A DNA stretch of 33,484 nt from a bacterium (GTDB lineage Bacteria > UBA10199 > 2-02-FULL-44-16 > JAAZCA01). The notes under the pieces were generated by a model, which saw only the letters and a list, made by a program, of their open reading frames with translations, did no database searches and was not told the DNA's origin. Location of the stretch: contig JBAZOP010000031.1 in NCBI GenBank assembly GCA_041648665.1, positions 1 through 33,484 of the forward strand. The letters run 5' to 3'. The position numbers were made by a program, and so were the translations under genes. The number at the start of each line of letters is the position of its first letter. Position 1 is the stretch's first letter. Below are positions 8,593-16,600 of the stretch, one piece after another.

Positions 8593-9165
8593 AGAAACAA
8601 GGGAATGTTTCCCGGTGGGTAGGATGTGTGGCTTCGGGTGGCGTCGTTATGCAGGGTTTCTGGACCCTTCCCGAAAGTCGCCTTAAGGCGCGTTTACGAG
8701 ACGAACGTATGAGGAGATCAAAAGGCCGATTGGCGTCGCAGCTTGAAGGCTGACGCGAGGAAGACATTCAAGCTGCATGACGCTAACGGCCTTTTGACGA
8801 CGAGTAGCGAGCGACGTGCGCCAGCGACCGAGGGAAGGGGCCGGAAACCCTGCTACAGGACCCGAAGCCAATTAACTATGACCTCCGCTGACTTCATCAC
8901 TCTCCTCTCTCTCACCCCCCATCCCGAGGGCGGGATTAGAGGGGGTCCGTACCGAACCTGCTTCCGTACGGCTCGTTAAATGACAGGTTCAAATCGCCCA
9001 CTGTTTTTGCGACTGCACAAATTCTGGTCACCCCTGCAGCGATTCGCAGCACCCTCTCCACAACAGATTGAATATCGAACTTGCAAATATAACCGATAAT
9101 CAAAGCCTTCCGCTCCCTCGCTGTTGGGGGCCGCCCTGGCATGAGTTTTGCTAAAGCTCATACAT
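8593..9165. other. Long non-coding stretch between cassette and DUF1016 gene
   Basis: About 570 bases without a supported gene. It holds a small hairpin just after the stop (GAAACA/TGTTTC, 8595-8612), element B (8629-8870), a CCCG-rich hairpin ATCCCG-AGGG-CGGGAT (8922-8937), and a dyad around GTCCGTAC (8945-8985). A minus-strand open frame at 8936-9142 encodes 68 residues that I cannot relate to any family; I do not call it as a gene. Confidence 0.6.
8629..8870 (-). repeat. Structured repeat element B (inverted relative of element A)
   Basis: The outermost arms 8629-8639 and 8860-8870 are perfect (11 bp). The next stem, 8651-8672 with 8832-8853, pairs at 20 of 22 positions. The inner stem, about 8720-8737 with 8778-8795 (AAAAGGCC/GGCCTTTT core), carries a perfect 10-bp hairpin 8738-8747 with 8767-8776. 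A small perfect palindrome CGCCTTAAGGCG (8679-8690) sits on one shoulder. Read on the minus strand the order of parts is the same as in element A, and the linker CTCGCTACTCGTCG (8798-8811) is identical. CTCATACGTTCGT (8701-8713) differs from A at one base. Stem sequences differ but still pair. Confidence 0.8.
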
Positions 9166-10203
9166 ATGATTCGCGATCGATCCAGAGGTGTGCTGCCTGG
9201 CGACTATCCCGCTCTCCTTGTCGAAATAAAGTCTCGCATCCGCAAGGCCCAGTACGAGGCCCTCAAAGTGGTCAACAAGTCGTTGATCGGCCTTTACTGG
9301 GATATCGGGAGGCTCATAGTCGAACGGCAGAAGAGCGAGTCCTGGGGCAGGTCGGTGGTAGAAAAACTTGCCCAGGACATCAGGAAGGATATTGGCGGCA
9401 TGCAGGGTTTCTCTGCGCGCAACATCTGGTATATGCGCAACTTTTATACCCTTTATTCTTCAAGGCCAAAACTGCAACCGCTGGTTGCAGAAATAGGATG
9501 GACGCGTAACCTCATCATCATGGGGAAATGCAAGACGGATTCGGAGCGGGAGTTCTATATCCGCATGGCTGCGAGATTTGGCTGGACAAAAAATGTCCTG
9601 GCGCTGCAGATCGAAAACCGGACGTATGAGAAGGTCCTGGCGAACCAGACAAACTTCGATCAGGTCCTTCCTGAAGAAATAAAGACTCAGGCGAGGCTCG
9701 CGGTTAAAGATGAGTATTCCTTTGATTTTCTTGAACTTGGAAATGAGCACACTGAGCGAGAGATGGAACACGCGATCCTCGCCAAGGTAGAAAATTTCTT
9801 AAGGGAGATGGGCGGTCGCTTCGCTTTTCTTGGCAGCCAGTATCGTCTTCAGGTCAGCGATCAGGAATATTTCATCGATCTTTTACTCTACCATCGCGGG
9901 CTCAGATGTCTTGTTGCAGTTGAGCTCAAAGTAGGTCCGTTCAAGCCTGAGCATGTCGGCAAGATGCAGTTTTATCTTGCTGCCCTCGATGACCTGGTTC
10001 GATTGAGGGGAGAGCGGCCTTCGATTGGCATGATAATATGCCGCAGCAAGGATCGGGCTGTGGTTGAATACGCCCTGCGCGAGAGCAAGAAGCCAATCGG
10101 AATAGCGACCTATCGGCTCGTGCGGAAGCTGCCCAAAGAGTACATGGGCGAACTTCCCGCTCCCTCGCAAATTGAAAGCCTGCTTCTTTCGCCCGAAAGT
10201 TAA
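9166..10203 (+). CDS. DUF1016 / YhcG-type PD-(D/E)XK nuclease family protein
   Basis: A 345-residue protein of the DUF1016 family. The N-terminal domain is seen in EIKSRIRKAQYEALKVVNKS, then LYWDIGRLIVERQ and GFSARNIWYMRNFYTLY (about residues 20-105). The C-terminal nuclease-like domain has FIDLLLYHRGLRCLVAVELK, where Asp and the ELK pair fit the PD-(D/E)XK core, followed by PEHVGKMQFYLAALDD. A TTG at 9148 would add six residues; neither start has a good ribosome binding site and ATG 9166 was taken. Family members are often found in islands and near restriction or phage genes; a role in DNA processing is inferred. It is followed after 45 bases by a broken ORF6N gene. The coding region looks intact. 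Confidence 0.88.
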   Translation: MIRDRSRGVLPGDYPALLVEIKSRIRKAQYEALKVVNKSLIGLYWDIGRLIVERQKSESWGRSVVEKLAQDIRKDIGGMQGFSARNIWYMRNFYTLYSSRPKLQPLVAEIGWTRNLIIMGKCKTDSEREFYIRMAARFGWTKNVLALQIENRTYEKVLANQTNFDQVLPEEIKTQARLAVKDEYSFDFLELGNEHTEREMEHAILAKVENFLREMGGRFAFLGSQYRLQVSDQEYFIDLLLYHRGLRCLVAVELKVGPFKPEHVGKMQFYLAALDDLVRLRGERPSIGMIICRSKDRAVVEYALRESKKPIGIATYRLVRKLPKEYMGELPAPSQIESLLLSPES

Positions 10204-10248
10204 AGAACACCCCAAATTGCATATGAATCTGGCAGGGAGGCTTTTATC

Positions 10249-10702
10249 ATGAGCGATCAAAAGGCATTGGTCATCGAGGATGGAATCGAGAGGCGGATTT
10301 ATCTCATCAGGGGCCGCAGGGTAATGCTGAGTTCCGATCTTGCGGAACTGTATGGCGTGGAACCTAAAGTTCTGGTCCAAGCGGTTAATCGCAATATCGA
10401 AAGATTCCCCTCTGATTTTATGTTTCGATTAGAAAACAGTGAGTTACGGAGTTTGAAGTCACAAATTGTGACTTCAAACGGTGTAACTAGTAGTAAAATA
10501 AGGGATGTTCCTAAACTACTGGATAACATTAGTAAAAGCGGCTCAATGAAGGGGCGAGGAGGCGGGAGGCATTATCCCTATGCCTTCACCGAGCAAGGGG
10601 TTGCGATGCTGTCGAGCGTACTCCGCCGCGATCAAGTCGCTTCTCATGCCCGACGCAAGACCGCGCAAGAGAGCGGGCTTTCTGCTCACGCCTTCAAAAT
10701 AA
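10249..10702 (+). pseudogene. ORF6N domain protein gene with internal deletion
   Basis: The N-terminal ORF6N DNA-binding domain, a KilA-N relative common in phages and islands, is clear: RRVMLSSDLAELYGVEPK, AVNRNIERFPSDFMFRL, then HYPYAFTEQGVAMLSSVLR (to about 10625). The family normally continues with a VNIAIMRAF-type helix and a coiled coil. Here that part is missing. Directly after the VLR codons the +1 frame reads AIKSLLMPDARPRKRAGFLL and ends with TAA at 10700-10702, which looks like the expected C-terminal tail (IKxLL..P...R.RIGF in relatives). So a central part appears deleted with a frame change. The original frame runs on to 10716 as an unrelated tail. A GGGAGG ribosome binding site precedes the ATG. 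Confidence 0.72.
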
Positions 10703-10711
10703 GGGATAGTC

Positions 10712-10787
10712 GGTGACCGACCTGAAGCTGCTTTCGCAGCGGTCGGTAGTTTCGACCGACCGAAAGCAGCTTCAGCAGCGGTTCGCC
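10712..10787. repeat. Long imperfect hairpin
   Basis: A perfect 15-bp stem CTGAAGCTGCTTTCG (10722-10736) pairs with 10761-10775. Inside it is a further 6-bp stem GTCGGT/ACCGAC with a 7-base loop and a small left-hand bulge. The flanks GGTGACCGAC and CAGCGGTTCGCC extend the pairing imperfectly. There is no T-run, so a classical terminator is unlikely; it could be a palindromic mobile repeat. Confidence 0.75.
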
Positions 10788-10811
10788 AGTGAACTCAGAT
10801 CACATTAAAGG

Positions 10812-10854
10812 CCACAAAGGCCGCGCTTCGGCCAAGGTCACCAAGGTGAACTGA
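10812..10854 (+). pseudogene. Relic of the xseA 3' end (attR-like copy)
   Basis: Bases 10813-10854 read HKGRASAKVTKVN and then TGA, against HKGSASAKVTKIQ and TAG at the end of xseA. Several differences are synonymous (GCC/GCT, TCC/TCG, AAA/AAG), as expected for a former coding sequence from a related gene. Similarity stops abruptly upstream of 10812. It is best read as the displaced original gene end or right attachment site of the 7050-10811 segment. Confidence 0.65.
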
Positions 10855-10915
10855 TTAAAATTAATTAATAATATCATCACGTTATCGTGGTGCATGCGCA
10901 TTTCCCGCTTTTGTT

Positions 10916-10942
10916 TTGACATCGGGCCTGGAGGCATATACT
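10916..10942 (+). promoter_or_regulatory. Promoter of the padR-tolC-adaptor-RND operon
   Basis: TTGACA (10916-10921) is a perfect -35 and TATACT (10937-10942) a good -10; the spacing of 15 bases is short. A palindromic operator lies just downstream. Confidence 0.6.
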
Positions 10943-10952
10943 GCGTCAAAAA

Positions 10953-10971
10953 ATATAGCTAATAGCTATAT
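10953..10971. promoter_or_regulatory. Palindromic operator, probably bound by the PadR-family regulator
   Basis: ATATAGCT-AAT-AGCTATAT is a perfect 8-bp inverted repeat with a 3-base spacer. It begins 10 bases after the -10, over the expected transcription start, and 50 bases before the padR gene. That position suits autorepression; binding by this PadR protein is inferred from location. Confidence 0.6.
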
Positions 10972-11020
10972 GACGCTGCGCTGCAGCGCCCGATCGGAAA
11001 AGAGGAGATCGCTTTAGGCC

Positions 11021-11596
11021 ATGAAGAACAAGACCCGCTACGCCGTGATGGGCATGCTCTCCTTCGAGCCGATGTCGGGCTACGACATCAAGAAGGACAT
11101 AGAGGAAAACCTCTCGCTGTTCTGGAACGAGAGCTACGGTCAGATATACTCGGTCCTGCGACAACTCGAGCAGGACAAACTGGTGAGCAAAAGACGAACC
11201 GTCCAGGCCGGCCGGCCGGACAAACAGATCTATACGTTGACCGAAAAGGGGCGTCGGGAGCTCAAGGCTTACCTCGACGGGCCGGCCGAAAAACTGGTGG
11301 TCCGCGACGAGATAATTCTCAAGTTCGCATTCAGTTTCAACATGGTCCCGGAACGCACGATCAAAATCCTTGAGGAGGAGATCGACCGACTCAATTGGGC
11401 CTTGGGCCATATCCGTGAGAAGCTAAAGAACTTTGTCGAGTTGCAGGCCAATAATGACAAGGCGGTGCAGCTTGAACTCCTCGTGGGTCTGGGCTTTGAT
11501 TATTATAAGATGAGGCTGCGCTGGTGCCGGAAGGCGCTCGAGGCGACCAGGAACAAGATGCGGACGACCTGCGCCTCAGGAGGCAAAGGGCGATGA
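11021..11596 (+). CDS. PadR family transcriptional regulator
   Basis: Cytoplasmic winged-helix regulator, 191 residues. The N-terminal PadR domain is clear (YAVMGMLSFEPMSGYDIKKDIEE, YGQIYSVLRQLEQDKLVSKR, with the wing at GRPDKQIYTLTEKGR, residues about 5-80). The C-terminal helical part (about 90-185) fits the VirR-like dimerisation domain found in longer PadR proteins. It is the first gene of an efflux-type operon and its stop overlaps the TolC start (ATGA). PadR proteins commonly repress neighbouring transporter genes and are released by small toxic ligands. The palindrome at 10953-10971 is the likely operator. Confidence 0.93.
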   Translation: MKNKTRYAVMGMLSFEPMSGYDIKKDIEENLSLFWNESYGQIYSVLRQLEQDKLVSKRRTVQAGRPDKQIYTLTEKGRRELKAYLDGPAEKLVVRDEIILKFAFSFNMVPERTIKILEEEIDRLNWALGHIREKLKNFVELQANNDKAVQLELLVGLGFDYYKMRLRWCRKALEATRNKMRTTCASGGKGR

Positions 11597-12984
11597 ATGC
11601 GGTTTCGACAATCAGGAGATCGGTGCTCGCGCTGTCCGTCGGCTTCTCTTTGCTCTTCGCCCAAGGGGCCTTTGCTCAGGGTGTCTCCAAATCCCCGGCC
11701 TTGCGCCTGGGGGTTTCAGAGGCGATCGACATGGCGATAAAGGCGAGCGAGACCGTGCAGCAGCGCGAGAACGACGTGACTTCGAGTTACTACAAGCGCA
11801 AGGAGGCGGTCTCGCAATGGCTGCCACAGGTCAACGCGGATGCAGGCTACAACTACTATCCGAGCGTCCAGACGACCAGCGTGGCCATTGTCCCCGGCAG
11901 CCCGGCCGTCTCCGTCGCCCTGAAGAAGGACTTCGACCTCAGCACCACGGTGAGCCTGCAACAGATGTTTTACGATTTCGGGAAGGTCCACCATGCGATA
12001 AACGCCGCCAGCCACGGCCAGCGGGCCAACGAATGGGGTCGGGAAGCGGCGCGGAGGGACATGGCCTACATGACCGTGATGGCCTACATGAAGGTGCTTC
12101 TTGCGCAGAAAGTCGTCTCGATAGCCAAGGGCTCCTACGACAACGCCGTGCGGACGCGCAGCATATTGGACGAGAAATATGAGTTCGGGAGGATCCCGCG
12201 CGGCGACGGCATCAAGTCCCAGGCGGACATCGCGGCGCGCCTGCCGGTCCTCAAAGAGGCCGAGTCCGACCTGGATCTTGCGATGAGAAATCTCAAGAGG
12301 CTGACCGACATCCCGGAGGAGCAGGGCGTATCGCTCACCGATTCCCTGGTGTCGAAATTCCCGAGGTACGACGCGGACAAATCGCTCGATCAGATGTTCG
12401 ATGTCGAGCCGCATCTCAAACTCATCGAAGAGACGATAACCCTCAATACCGAGACCGCGAAGGCCGAGAAGGCGCAGTACTACCCCACGCTGGGCATGTA
12501 CGCCAGCTACAGTCTGTTTGCGCAGTCGGATGATCCTTACCTTGGGCACGACGAGTTTCAAAACATAGGCAATGTCGGCCTGAACTTGAGCATACCGATC
12601 TGGAACGGCAACAGGACCTGGTCGAGGTACAAACAGGCGTTGATGCAGAAGGAGAACTCGAAGCTGGAGCTTGAGAAGGCCAACCGCGACCTGATCCTGG
12701 AGCTCAGGAACGCCATATCGGAGTACGATTCGCTGCTGGACACTTACCCGGCCAGCGTCGAGGCGGTCCGCCTGGCCAAGGAGTCTTTTGACGCGCAGGG
12801 CGACAGCTTCAGGGCCGGGTCTCTGACCCTGACGGAGCTCAACGACGCGGAGCTTCAGCTCACGAACAACCGCTTGAGGGAGGCGCTCGTCCTGTTCAAC
12901 ATAAACCAATCGATAGCGCGCATCGAGCGCCTGATATCCGGCGAAGGGGAGAAGTCATGGGAAACCCGCTATCTGGCGGAATGA
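11593..12984 (+). CDS. TolC family outer membrane efflux protein
   Basis: Outer membrane channel component, 463 residues. ATG 11593 was chosen because AGGAGG precedes it, the overlap with padR is ATGA, and a signal peptide follows at once (RRSVLALSVGFSLLFAQGAFA, cleavage after about residue 28). An upstream in-frame start would place 23 polar residues before the signal. The mature protein has two similar halves with long helical stretches. Family landmarks are LRLGVSEAIDMAIKAS, WLPQVNADAGYNYYPS, AQYYPTLGMYASYSLF and LNLSIPIWNGN. It should form a trimeric channel serving the adaptor and RND protein that follow. Confidence 0.93.
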   Translation: MNAVSTIRRSVLALSVGFSLLFAQGAFAQGVSKSPALRLGVSEAIDMAIKASETVQQRENDVTSSYYKRKEAVSQWLPQVNADAGYNYYPSVQTTSVAIVPGSPAVSVALKKDFDLSTTVSLQQMFYDFGKVHHAINAASHGQRANEWGREAARRDMAYMTVMAYMKVLLAQKVVSIAKGSYDNAVRTRSILDEKYEFGRIPRGDGIKSQADIAARLPVLKEAESDLDLAMRNLKRLTDIPEEQGVSLTDSLVSKFPRYDADKSLDQMFDVEPHLKLIEETITLNTETAKAEKAQYYPTLGMYASYSLFAQSDDPYLGHDEFQNIGNVGLNLSIPIWNGNRTWSRYKQALMQKENSKLELEKANRDLILELRNAISEYDSLLDTYPASVEAVRLAKESFDAQGDSFRAGSLTLTELNDAELQLTNNRLREALVLFNINQSIARIERLISGEGEKSWETRYLAE

Positions 12985-13688
12985 AGAGGGCGCAGAGGAT
13001 CGAGTGGCTGGTGATAGTCGGCTCGATAGCCGTGCTGCTCGTCGTCATGGCGTGGCGATTCATCTGGTACTTCGACATGCAGCGGAGGCCGATCGTCAGC
13101 CTCTATAACGAATGGGGCAGGAACGGATTCCCGGTCGATGTGTGCGAGGTCTCAAAACAGCCATATCCCATATGGAACAGGACCACAGCGACACCTTTGG
13201 GCGACGGAGAATTGCAGTCGTTCGTCACAAAGAACCTCCAGGAGAGGCTGAGGGTCGGCCAGCGGGCCTTCGTGGATCAGGGCGACGCATCCCTGCCGGC
13301 CACGGTCTCGTCGGTCAGCGCGGCGCGTGACATGGAGAACGGCCTCTATGAAGTCAGGCTGAGGCCTGACGAGCGCGGCGCGCCGACAGGATCGCCGTAC
13401 TACAACGTGCGGATCAACACGAATACGATACCGGAGGCCGTAGCCCTGCCCATAGAGGTGGTGCGCGATGGAGGCGATGGAAGCTTCGTATGGATCGTCG
13501 AGAGCGACGCGGCGCGCATCAGGCGCATCGACAAGGTCTTCTCGGACGGCGTCCACACCCTGGTCAAGAACAACCTGAACCCCGGCGATCTCCTCGTGGT
13601 CGTGGGCTTCAATCGCCTCGACGAGGGGGCGCGCGTGGATATCCAGAAAAGGTCCGGATGTTTCTCGTTGGGAGAGGGCGATGATTGA
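12957..13688 (+). CDS. Short RND-associated periplasmic adaptor-like protein
   Basis: Membrane-anchored periplasmic protein, 243 residues, in the adaptor position of an RND operon. An N-terminal helix (about residues 17-36) anchors it in the inner membrane. The following part VDVCEVSKQPYPIWNRTTATPL resembles the first strand of adaptor proteins. The sequence then passes straight to barrel-like and membrane-proximal parts (LRVGQRAFVDQG; NTIPEAVALPIEVV; SFVWIVESDAARIRRI; LNPGDLLVVVGFNRLDEGARV). The lipoyl halves and alpha-helical hairpin of ordinary adaptors (350-400 residues) are missing. ATG 12957 has a strong GGGGAG site; ATG 12981 would give an ATGA overlap with the TolC stop. It overlaps the RND gene by eight bases. 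Confidence 0.8.
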   Translation: MGNPLSGGMKRAQRIEWLVIVGSIAVLLVVMAWRFIWYFDMQRRPIVSLYNEWGRNGFPVDVCEVSKQPYPIWNRTTATPLGDGELQSFVTKNLQERLRVGQRAFVDQGDASLPATVSSVSAARDMENGLYEVRLRPDERGAPTGSPYYNVRINTNTIPEAVALPIEVVRDGGDGSFVWIVESDAARIRRIDKVFSDGVHTLVKNNLNPGDLLVVVGFNRLDEGARVDIQKRSGCFSLGEGDD

Positions 13689-16600
13689 ATACTTCGTAAA
13701 GCGGCCCGTCACCACTGTGGTGCTGGTGCTGTTCTTCGTGATCCTGGGCGCAGTATCCTACGGCGATCTCAACGTGGAGCTCACGCCGAAGATCGAATTC
13801 CCGATCGTCACCATAACGGTGGCGTATCCCGGCGCAACTCCCCTCGAGATCGAGACACAGGTCATAAACGACATCGAGGAAGCGGTGGCGGAGCTGTCGG
13901 AGATAAAGAACATAAAGAGCTTCGCTTACGAAAACCTGGGGCGCCTCATAGTGGAGTTCAACCTGGGGACCGACGCCGACGTCAAGGCCATGGAGGCCAA
14001 GGATAAGGTCGAGGCCATATTGAACGATCTGCCGAAAAACATAGAAAAACCCCTCATCGAGAAGTTCGATCCGCTGGCGGTCCCCGTCATGGACCTGATC
14101 CTGATGAGCGACACCGTGGATTCCAGGGAACTCTACGACTACGCCGATAAGACGCTGAAGCTCAAACTTTCCGCGGCAAAGGGCGTTGCCACGGTGAACA
14201 TATACGGCGGCAAGGAGCGGCAGATCAACGTCATCATCGACCCCGTGTTGGCGAGGGCGCGATTCATAGGCATCAACGACGTGATCGACGCCATAGCCAT
14301 GAGGAACCTGAATCTGCCGGGAGGCGTCATCGAGAAGACGGAAGACGCCATGACCGTGAGGTTCGTCGGCGAATTCGCGACCCTCGACGAGATGCGCAAC
14401 ATGGAACTCGTATCGTTCGAAGACCGCGTTCTCAAGCTGGGCGACATCGCCAGGATCGAAGACGGCCACAAGGATGTGAAGAGCATAGCGCGCTACAACC
14501 GCAAGGATGCGGTCGGCCTCTCGATAATAAAGTCGAACGACGGCAACACGGTCGAGATAGCGCAGGAGGTTGAGGAGATGCTGCCCGGGCTCAGGAAGGC
14601 CCTGCCCGAGGGCATGGACCTCGTGATCGCCACCGACAACGCGTCGTACATAGTGAGGGAGAACGACGACGCCCTGCTCAACATCGTGGAAGGCATCCTG
14701 CTGACTGTGATAATATTGTACCTCTTCACCGGCAACGGAAGGACCACCATCGTGGCCGCGCTGGTCATCCCCGCATCCGTCATATCCTCATTCTTCCTCA
14801 TGGTTCACTCCGACTTCACGATAAACATGCTTACCCTCAGCGCCATGTCCATGGCGCTGGGCACGCTCATCGCAAATGCGATCGTCGTCATAGAGAGCAT
14901 CCTGGAGCATCTCGACAAGGGCAAGGAACCGCAGGAGGCGGCCATCGACGGCACGAAGGAGGTGGCTGACGCCGTCATCGCGTCGGTCGGCACGAACCTC
15001 GTGGTGTTCACCCCTATCGCCTTCATCGGCGGCATTGCCGGCCCATTCCTCAAACAATTCGGCATGACGGTGATCTACGCGACGATATTCTCCCTGATCG
15101 CGTCTTTCTCTCTTACCCCCATGCTCTGCGGAAAAATCCTGAAGGGCAAGGAACCCGGTTTTGGCAACAAGCCGGCGGATAAGAGGAGGCTTGTCGCAAT
15201 CGCGCACCGATTCATGGATTATCTGCTGTTGCGCTACCGGGTCATATACGACGCGGTATTTAGACACCCGGTCCTGACGGTGGCGGCGACAGCGCTGCTC
15301 CTCATCGGATCCCTGACCCTGATCCCCTTTCTCGGCTCGGAATTCATGCCCCAGTCCGACCAGGACAAGATAAACGTCAGGATCAACACGCCGCAGGGCT
15401 CCACCATCGAACGGACGCTCGATGTGGCCCGAAAGGTGGAGGATCTCTTCGGGTCTCTCCCCGAGGTCGTAGGGATACTCACAAATATCGGTGAGGACGG
15501 CGAGGAGAACGCGACGATAACCGTCGATCTGCTCCCCTCCGGCAAGCGCGACCGCAGCGACATGGACATCATAAACGAAACCCTGCCGGCCATATCGAAG
15601 ATCGCCGGGGCGGACATAGATCTGGAGCGTGCCGGAATCATCGCGAGGGGCAACGAGGGCGACGTCACCCTGGACCTCCACGGCGCGGATTACGACCGGA
15701 TGATCGAGCTCTCCTCCCTGGCGATCAAGAAGATGTCCGAGAGCGGCTATTTCCGTTCCATCAAGTCCAGCTACAAGCCCCCCAAGAAGGAGATCCGTTT
15801 TATCCCCGACGAAGAGACGATGATGACACAGGGTATCCGTTACGCCGATCTGGCGCGTGCGATGCGCGCCTCCATCTTCGGCGACGACAGCAACGTCTTC
15901 AAGGAGAAGGGGGAGGAGTACGAGATCAACGTCGAACTGGACGAGTACTACAAGAAGACGTTCGACGACATCAGCCAGATAAACATCATAACGAGGAAAG
16001 GTCTGCTGCCCATAACATCCCTGGGCAAAGTCGCCGTGGAGAAGTCACAGCCGGCCATATGGCACAGGGACAAGGAGCGTATTATCCAGGTGGCCGGGTA
16101 TCTCTCCAAGGGCACGGCCGGGGAAGTCTCGGTGATCCTGGATAAGCTGTTCGCCGAGATACCGTTCTCCGAGGGAGAAGGCTACCGGTGGGTCGGAGAT
16201 TCGGAGTACCAGGAGGAGTCCAACCAGGAGCTGGGCAAGGCCTTCATACTCGCCGTCATCCTGACCTTCATGGTGCTTGCGGGGCTTATGAACTCCGGCC
16301 TGCATCCCATAACCATAGGCTCTTCAATGGTCACCTCGTTCATCGGCGTATTCGTGCTCATGTTCCTGACGAGGATGTCGATGAACATGACATCCATGCT
16401 CGCGATGGTCATGCTGGTGGGGCTGGTCGTCAACAACTCCATCCTCCTGATAGAGGCCGTCCTGAAAGAGGAAAAACAGCACCTGTCGATAAAGGACGCA
16501 TTGTGGATGGGCACGGAGGAGAAGTTCAGGGCCATCCTGATGACTTCGCTGGCGATCATATTCGGCGTGGTGCCCATGCTCACCTCCACCGCGGAACACA

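Larger units (their letters stand above)
10703..11020. other. Intergenic region between ORF6N remnant and padR gene
   Basis: About 320 bases. They contain a long hairpin (10712-10787), the second xseA end (10812-10854), an AT-rich stretch (10855-10880), and then the promoter and operator of the padR operon. No further gene is seen. Confidence 0.75.

Noticed and set aside
8940..8985. Group II intron domain V-like sequence on the minus strand (GAGCCGTAC ... GTACGGACC)
   Set aside because: The central part lacks the expected short stem with GNRA loop, and no intron reverse transcriptase or other intron domains are nearby.
8936..9142. Minus-strand 68-residue open frame as a gene
   Set aside because: No recognisable family, no ribosome site, and its 3' part overlaps a dyad; it begins where the DUF1016 upstream region lies. 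Chance frame is more likely.
10712..10787. Intrinsic terminator
   Set aside because: The hairpin is strong but much longer than usual and no T-run follows on either strand.
14788..15681. Long antisense open frame inside the RND gene (and similar ones opposite other GC-rich genes)
   Set aside because: GC-rich codon bias creates long open frames on the opposite strand; the sense gene has clear family motifs and the antisense frame has none.
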